From: Methanobacteriota archaeon
GTDB taxonomy: Archaea; Thermoplasmatota; Poseidoniia; Poseidoniales; Poseidoniaceae
DNA length: 10,261 nucleotides
Direction of reading: 5' to 3'
Assembly: GCA_018645535.1 (NCBI GenBank)
Contig: JABGWN010000262.1
Location: 1-10,261, forward strand
The notes under the pieces were generated by a model, which saw only the letters and a program-made list of their open reading frames with translations, searched no databases and had not been told where the DNA came from. The position numbers were made by a program, and so were the translations under genes. Shown piece after piece: positions 6,431 to 10,261 of the stretch (position 1 is its first letter; each line of letters starts with the position of its first letter).

Positions 6431-7006
6431 ATGACGACAAAAGACGAAGCCATGAATGCAGTTAGGACTCTACTGTCCTACATTGAGGGAGAAGAGAACA
6501 GCGACCGAGAGGGTTTGAAAAACACCCCGAAGAGGGTCGTTGAATCTTGGGACGAAATTTTCGCTGGATACAACATGGACGCTGGAGAACTCCTTGATGC
6601 AACGTTTAACGCCGAGGGTTACGAAGGAATTGTTTTGTTAAGAAACATCGAGTTTACATCAACATGCGAGCATCATTTGCAGCCCTTCAATGGAAGGGCT
6701 CACATTGCGTACATACCCGTGGAACGAATTGTTGGGATTAGTAAGCTCGCTCGTATTCTTGAACTCCATGCGCGACGGCTTCAGAATCAAGAACGTATTA
6801 CTAAAGGAATTGCTGATGACCTGGAACGTGAATTAAAACCTCTAGGTTCTGCCGTGATCCTTGAGGCAGCACACGGATGTATGCAATGCAGAGGTGTCGC
6901 TAAGCAACAAGCAATCATGACAACGTCGGCCATGAACGGGGTATTTTTTGAGCGTAGTGAAGCAAGGAATGAACTCATGAAACTCATTCAACAACCACCA
7001 TTGTGA
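6431..7006 (+). CDS. folE: GTP cyclohydrolase I, type IA
   Basis: The enzyme converts GTP to 7,8-dihydroneopterin triphosphate and formate, the first step of preQ0 synthesis and also of folate or biopterin synthesis. The 191-residue protein has the full type IA pattern: EGLKNTPKRV at 27-36, STCEHHLQPF at 77-86, YIPVERIVGISKLARI, and LQNQERIT at 117-124, followed by AAHGCMQCRGV at 146-156. Zinc ligands corresponding to Cys110, His113 and Cys181 of E. coli are Cys79, His82 and Cys150. The usual HxCMxxRG motif is kept, with an extra Cys153. Its length is normal for the family without an N-terminal extension. Many archaea use MptA or a type IB enzyme instead, so a type IA FolE in an archaeon would suggest acquisition from bacteria. 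Because queE, queC and queD follow on the same strand with very small gaps, its main job here is probably 7-deazapurine synthesis. Confidence 0.95.
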   Translation: MTTKDEAMNAVRTLLSYIEGEENSDREGLKNTPKRVVESWDEIFAGYNMDAGELLDATFNAEGYEGIVLLRNIEFTSTCEHHLQPFNGRAHIAYIPVERIVGISKLARILELHARRLQNQERITKGIADDLERELKPLGSAVILEAAHGCMQCRGVAKQQAIMTTSAMNGVFFERSEARNELMKLIQQPPL

Positions 7007-7015
7007 GCGATATCC

Positions 7016-7675
7016 ATGGATACCAATAATTGCGGAATCGCTGGCACTGAAGTTGTCGACAATCCAAGTGATCTTGCAACCCATTACAATATTGTGGAAA
7101 TATTTCATTCGGTTCAAGGAGAGGGTTTTCGGGCAGGAATCCCTCACGTTTTCATTCGCTTTGGGCTCTGTAATTTGCGATGTGAGTGGTGTGATACGAA
7201 TTTTGATGAATTTACACAAATGACTGCTCTCGACATCATTAGTGAAGTTCTCAAGTACCCAACTAAGAACATTATTTTCACTGGAGGGGAACCGATGCTA
7301 AACGATCTTTGGCCGCTAAACCGATTACTGAAGGCAAGGGGATATCATTTATCAGTAGAGTCTAACGGCACAATTGAAATTCCCGAAGGGTTGTTGGACT
7401 GGGTATGTATTTCTCCAAAAGATCAACTGTATCCAAATTCAGTACTTCGACAGCGAACGGGTGATGAACTAAAATGCGTATATGTCGGTCAGCCCTTGGA
7501 AATGTATGAAGAAATCAAAACAGGGTTTAATCACCATTTCTTGCAGCCATGTTATCATGAGTCTGAAAGTATTGAATGGAACGGGAAGAATTTCGCCCAA
7601 ACTGAACAAGTTGTCAAAGACCATCCTGAGTGGAGGCTCTCTCTTCAAACGCACAAGTGGATGGGCATATTGTAG
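7016..7675 (+). CDS. queE: 7-carboxy-7-deazaguanine synthase (radical SAM)
   Basis: QueE contracts 6-carboxytetrahydropterin to 7-carboxy-7-deazaguanine using S-adenosylmethionine, a [4Fe-4S] cluster and magnesium. The 219-residue protein has the QueE opening VEIFHSVQGEG (residues 27-37), the cluster motif CNLRCEWC (Cys52, Cys56, Cys59), the glycine-rich SAM-binding FTGGEPML at 88-95 and ESNGT at 115-119. ISPK near 132-135 and the typical C-terminal RLSLQTHKWMGIL complete the pattern. CX3CX2C is the canonical radical SAM spacing. About 25 residues precede the conserved opening. No alternative start codon lies in between, so ATG 7016 stands, although its ribosome-binding site is weak. The gene begins 9 nt after folE and ends 8 nt before queC-msrB; the operon context fixes the function well. 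Confidence 0.95.
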   Translation: MDTNNCGIAGTEVVDNPSDLATHYNIVEIFHSVQGEGFRAGIPHVFIRFGLCNLRCEWCDTNFDEFTQMTALDIISEVLKYPTKNIIFTGGEPMLNDLWPLNRLLKARGYHLSVESNGTIEIPEGLLDWVCISPKDQLYPNSVLRQRTGDELKCVYVGQPLEMYEEIKTGFNHHFLQPCYHESESIEWNGKNFAQTEQVVKDHPEWRLSLQTHKWMGIL

Positions 7676-7683
7676 GTGATTTG

Positions 7684-8844
7684 ATGAACAAAAAGAATGC
7701 AGTAATGGCCCTAAGCGGAGGCATGGATTCTTCATCCCTCTTGCTTCACCTTTTGCATCTGGGTTACAACGTAACTTGTCTTTCGTTTGATTATGGCCAG
7801 AAGCATCATGTTGAATTAGAGCGAGCTAAATCCCTTGTCGAATATCTAAGCCAACACGAATATGAGGTTGAACACAAGTTCGTTGACCTGAAAAGCGCTT
7901 TTAGTCTGTTTGAAAGTGACTTACTCGTCAACGGAGGAGATGTTCCAGAAGGCCATTATGAAGAAGATTCCATGAAAGCCACTGTTGTACCGAATCGTAA
8001 TGCGATTTTCGCCTCTCTTCTTTATGGAACTGCCCTTTCCCTCAGCGAAAAGACCGGTAGTAGTTCTGTTGTTGCCCTCGGGGTGCATAGCGGAGACCAT
8101 GCCATTTATCCAGATTGTAGACCGGAATTTTACAATGCATTAGACCACGCGTTTGCTATTGGGAACTGGGGAAGTGACTCGATCAGTTTCTATCTACCAT
8201 ATCTTGAATCGGACAAGGCTGGAATTCTTAGGGACGCTGAAACCGCAATAGGGGCCTTGGAATTAAATTTCGAAGAGGTTTTTTCGAGAACGATTACATC
8301 GTATTCTCCTGATCCAGACGGAAGGAGTAGTGGTAAAACAGGTTCCGATGTTGAACGAATATTGGCCTTTCATTCCATCGGCCGTGAGGACCCAATTGAC
8401 TACGTAGATCGTTGGGAGGTTGTTCTTCAAGCAGCCCTTGCTACCGAACGGACTCATAAAGAAACAGAATACAAAGAACGCCTCACTGCAATACAATTTC
8501 ATGTTACACGTGAGTCCGGTACAGAACGTGCGTTTACCGGGGAATACTATGACGAAAAAAGAGCAGGTGATTATTTCTGCATTTGCTGTGACAAATTACT
8601 GTTCACATCTTCTATGAAGTTTGATTCAGGTTGTGGATGGCCTTCATTCCATACCGAACATCATGATGCAGGAATTCTTAGAATAGAAGACCGCACTCAT
8701 GGAATGCTCAGAATAGAAGTACGGTGTGATGCATGCGATGCTCACCTCGGTCACGTGTTCCCAGACGGACCAAAACAGTACGGAGGAGAGCGCTACTGTA
8801 TCAATTCGGCATCGTTGAAATTTGACGAGGAGGAAGACCAATGA
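7684..8844 (+). CDS. queC-msrB: Fusion of 7-cyano-7-deazaguanine synthase (QueC) and methionine sulfoxide reductase B (MsrB)
   Basis: Residues 1-242 are QueC, which uses ATP and ammonia to turn 7-carboxy-7-deazaguanine into preQ0. Visible motifs are the PP-loop SGGMDSS at 11-17, SFDYGQKHHVELERA, VVPNRNAIFASLL near 101-113, and YPDCRPEF at 142-149. Residues about 258-382 are MsrB, which reduces methionine-R-sulfoxide in proteins. There FTGEYYD, the zinc cysteines Cys299/Cys302 and Cys348/Cys351, FDSGCGWPSF (resolving Cys317), HGMLRIEVRC and catalytic Cys372 in RYCINSASL are all present. The QueC zinc site, normally C-x(n)-CxxCxxC, reads S206, S216, T219, D222, so all four cysteines are gone. 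No stop lies between the domains. I chose ATG 7684, after AGGTGAT at 7674-7680; the frame extends to 7630 but that would overlap queE and adds nothing QueC-like. A strong GAGGAGG near the 3' end serves queD, which overlaps by 4 bp. Confidence 0.92.
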   Translation: MNKKNAVMALSGGMDSSSLLLHLLHLGYNVTCLSFDYGQKHHVELERAKSLVEYLSQHEYEVEHKFVDLKSAFSLFESDLLVNGGDVPEGHYEEDSMKATVVPNRNAIFASLLYGTALSLSEKTGSSSVVALGVHSGDHAIYPDCRPEFYNALDHAFAIGNWGSDSISFYLPYLESDKAGILRDAETAIGALELNFEEVFSRTITSYSPDPDGRSSGKTGSDVERILAFHSIGREDPIDYVDRWEVVLQAALATERTHKETEYKERLTAIQFHVTRESGTERAFTGEYYDEKRAGDYFCICCDKLLFTSSMKFDSGCGWPSFHTEHHDAGILRIEDRTHGMLRIEVRCDACDAHLGHVFPDGPKQYGGERYCINSASLKFDEEEDQ

Positions 8845-9290
8845 CAACAACCATTCGGAGATATATTGAGACTGACACCGGCCATCGGGTCCCAAATCAT
8901 AAGTCTAAATGCAAGCATATGCATGGTCATAGATACCGTTTTGAAGCAGAAATCGAAGGAGATGTTGTTACACAGCAAGGTGTCTCAGATGAAGGAATGC
9001 TGATGGATTTTTCAGATATAAGCCATCTACTAACGGTTCATATTCATGATGTCATCGACCATGCTTTTGTTGTATATGAGGGTGATGAAACTGCGAAAGC
9101 AGCATGTGAACTCATGGGAGATGACCATCGCACTGTTGTAGTCCCGTTCATTCCAACTGCTGAGAATTTAGCAAGGTGGGCTTTTGAAACTCTTGAACCA
9201 CATATCAAATCGACCTATGGGAATCAGTTACGTTTAGTGGCTATGCATTGTCGAGAAACACCCAAAAGTATTGCTTCGTGGCGTGCTTGA
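8841..9290 (+). CDS. queD: 6-carboxy-5,6,7,8-tetrahydropterin synthase
   Basis: QueD converts dihydroneopterin triphosphate, the FolE product, to 6-carboxytetrahydropterin, the QueE substrate. The 149-residue protein shows the T-fold zinc site: His15 in TGHRV and the motif CKHMHGH, giving catalytic Cys24 and zinc ligands His28 and His30. It also has GMLMDFSDI at 52-60, the catalytic Asp73-His74 pair in IDHAF, IPTAENLARW at 104-113 and the substrate-binding Glu139 in CRETP. CxxxHxH points to QueD rather than the PTPS-III folate variant, in which Glu replaces the Cys. The opening TDTGHRVPNH differs from the usual FSAAHRL. Its ATG overlaps the queC-msrB stop (ATGA), with GAGGAGG at 8827-8833 placed 7 nt upstream, so translation is coupled. 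It is the last gene of the preQ0 operon. Confidence 0.94.
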   Translation: MTTTIRRYIETDTGHRVPNHKSKCKHMHGHRYRFEAEIEGDVVTQQGVSDEGMLMDFSDISHLLTVHIHDVIDHAFVVYEGDETAKAACELMGDDHRTVVVPFIPTAENLARWAFETLEPHIKSTYGNQLRLVAMHCRETPKSIASWRA

Positions 9291-10103
9291 CTACTCTATT
9301 TTGCGTCTTCGTTTATTGAGCCAATCCGGTTTGTCATTGACATATTGGAGAGCGGTTGTTCCATCGACCAAACCACCAATGATCCTCGTCGCCTCATCTT
9401 CTGTAGGTGTGCTACGAAGCAACGTTCTCTTGAGTGTCTGATTCACCGAATCAATTCGTTCATCTTTACCTGGTAACTCGTTTGCAAACTGTTCAATTGA
9501 TTCAACGAGAGTGCTCCTTAATGCTGGCGAAATATAGCGCTCAAGAGGAACAATATCCGGCAGACCCTCATCAACACCCTGAGTGGTTTTCACCCGATGG
9601 CGTTGCACTTCATAGAGAAGGGCATTGACCGCATGACTGAGATTAGCGATTGGATATCCTTCCCAGGTAGGTAACGTCACGAAGGCGTCGCAAGCAGCCA
9701 AATCCTCTGTAGACAATCCTTTTCCTTCTTCCCCAAATACAAGTGCCACGCTCATGTTTGTTCCTTCTAACCTCTCAACCATTTCCCATGGATACATGAA
9801 GTGACGAAAGAGCGTTTTAGCTCCGATTTCTCGCTTTCCAGATGTACCGAGAATCAATGAACAATCCTGCGTTGCCTCGCTTAGTTCAGCATGAATTGTT
9901 GCTTGCTCTAACACTCTTTTGGAATGCTTAGCTCTGGCTCTCGTTTCTCCGTCATCTTTGTCACATTTGGGATTGACAAGCCGTAAATCCTCAAATCCGT
10001 AATTGAGCATGGTTCTGCAAATGGCTCCGAGATTTCCCGGATGACTAACGCCTACCAAGACGACGGATATTGAGAATGTTCCTTGGGGAAGCGGTATATC
10101 CAT
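9291..10103 (-). CDS. TrmJ-like SPOUT tRNA 2'-O-methyltransferase (TrmH family)
   Basis: This is a knotted SAM-dependent RNA ribose methyltransferase; TrmJ homologues methylate position 32 of tRNAs. In the 270-residue protein the three SPOUT motifs are clear: motif 1 SHPGNLGAICRTMLNYG at 20-36 with catalytic Arg30, motif 2 LVFGEEGKGLS at 121-131, and motif 3 TLPTWEGYPIANLSHAVNAL at 143-162, which forms the knot. The last 100 residues are helical and charged, as in the TrmJ C-terminal dimerisation region, and end in a basic NKRRRKIE. The start is uncertain. The frame extends to ATG 10214, with another ATG at 10130, but the added residues are not family-like, and a TATA-like box at 10140-10149 would place the transcript start near 10118, between 10130 and 10103. 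The exact target nucleotide (Cm32 or other) is inferred from family resemblance. Its stop codon directly abuts that of queD. Confidence 0.88.
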   Translation of the reverse strand: MDIPLPQGTFSISVVLVGVSHPGNLGAICRTMLNYGFEDLRLVNPKCDKDDGETRARAKHSKRVLEQATIHAELSEATQDCSLILGTSGKREIGAKTLFRHFMYPWEMVERLEGTNMSVALVFGEEGKGLSTEDLAACDAFVTLPTWEGYPIANLSHAVNALLYEVQRHRVKTTQGVDEGLPDIVPLERYISPALRSTLVESIEQFANELPGKDERIDSVNQTLKRTLLRSTPTEDEATRIIGGLVDGTTALQYVNDKPDWLNKRRRKIE

Positions 10104-10261
10104 TCGCTCGCCCAATTCAATCACTACCATTTTTTGATTCGATATAACTTGAAATCCAACGAGGGTCACAAATTTGGTAGAGGAAGAAAAGATACCCTCC
10201 CTCTTCACGATCATCCATGACCAAGGATCGCTTACGCAGGTTATGCTGATGCTTTAGGTAA
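10104..10261 (-). promoter_or_regulatory. Upstream region of the SPOUT methyltransferase with a probable TATA box
   Basis: Read on the - strand, AAGTTATATC (10149-10140) resembles an archaeal TATA box and would start transcription about 15 nt before the ATG at 10103. No other convincing gene is visible between here and the right edge. A - strand frame is open from the edge to a stop near 10125, but its translation shows no recognisable family pattern, and the same bases would also encode the doubtful N-terminal extension of the methyltransferase. Confidence 0.35.

Noticed and set aside
7630..7683. Upstream extension of queC-msrB into queE
   Set aside because: It overlaps the conserved QueE C-terminus and adds 18 residues unlike any QueC start. 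ATG 7684 follows a good ribosome-binding site and opens directly into the PP-loop strand.
10104..10214. Extended start of the SPOUT methyltransferase at ATG 10214 or 10130
   Set aside because: The extra residues lack family features, and the TATA-like box at 10140-10149 would start the transcript downstream of both ATGs. They cannot be fully excluded.
10125..10261. Open - strand frame reaching the right edge, possibly the end of another gene
   Set aside because: About 47 codons with no recognisable pattern, overlapping the likely promoter of the methyltransferase gene; not enough to call a gene.
1..10261. Antiviral or deazapurine DNA-modification system built on QueC (Qat, dpd or CBASS-like)
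   Set aside because: No helicase, nuclease, cyclase or Dpd-type transferase gene is present. The neighbours are the standard preQ0 enzymes, so tRNA modification is the better reading.

Overview
The window looks like chromosomal DNA from a streamlined marine archaeon. Marine Group II / Poseidoniales (Thermoplasmatota) is my best guess, from memory of gene content rather than from a marker gene. The supporting signs are: a methylmalonyl-CoA mutase large subunit without its own B12 domain, as in archaea; a preQ0 pathway with no queF beside it; TATA-like boxes about 26 nt before start codons; strong GGTGAT/GGAGG ribosome-binding sites; and tightly packed genes. A bacterial host is not excluded. 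No rRNA, tRNA, insertion sequence, CRISPR array or integrase was seen.

Left part (1-4631, + strand): the tail of a SlyD-like FKBP prolyl isomerase, then methylmalonyl-CoA mutase large subunit, a methylmalonyl-CoA epimerase-like VOC protein, an unrecognised 102-residue helical protein, and a NatA/NatB-type ABC exporter pair. Gaps are very small, so this is probably one or two transcription units. Mutase and epimerase link propionyl-CoA breakdown (or assimilation) to succinyl-CoA. The mutase small subunit is not here.

Middle (4628-6127, - strand): a class III PLP-dependent aminotransferase of uncertain substrate. It converges on the permease gene, and the two share the palindrome TTAA as their stop codons. 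It diverges from the next operon across a 132-bp intergenic region. That region holds a perfect 7-4-7 inverted repeat, further half-sites at 11-bp spacing, and TATA-like boxes on both strands.

Right part (6260-9290, + strand): a five-gene operon. It starts with a 53-residue ribbon-helix-helix protein with a GTG start, followed by folE (GTP cyclohydrolase I), queE, a queC-msrB fusion and queD. FolE, QueD, QueE and QueC together convert GTP to preQ0, the precursor of archaeosine at tRNA position 15 (or of queuosine in bacteria). Two oddities stand out. QueC is fused to a complete methionine sulfoxide reductase B domain, and all four cysteines expected in the QueC zinc site are replaced. The small RHH protein next to the palindrome is a good candidate for a local regulator of preQ0 synthesis.

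Right end (9291-10261, - strand): a SPOUT-class TrmJ-like tRNA 2'-O-methyltransferase whose stop codon abuts the queD stop with no intervening base, then a short stretch with its probable promoter. Two neighbouring loci therefore concern tRNA modification.
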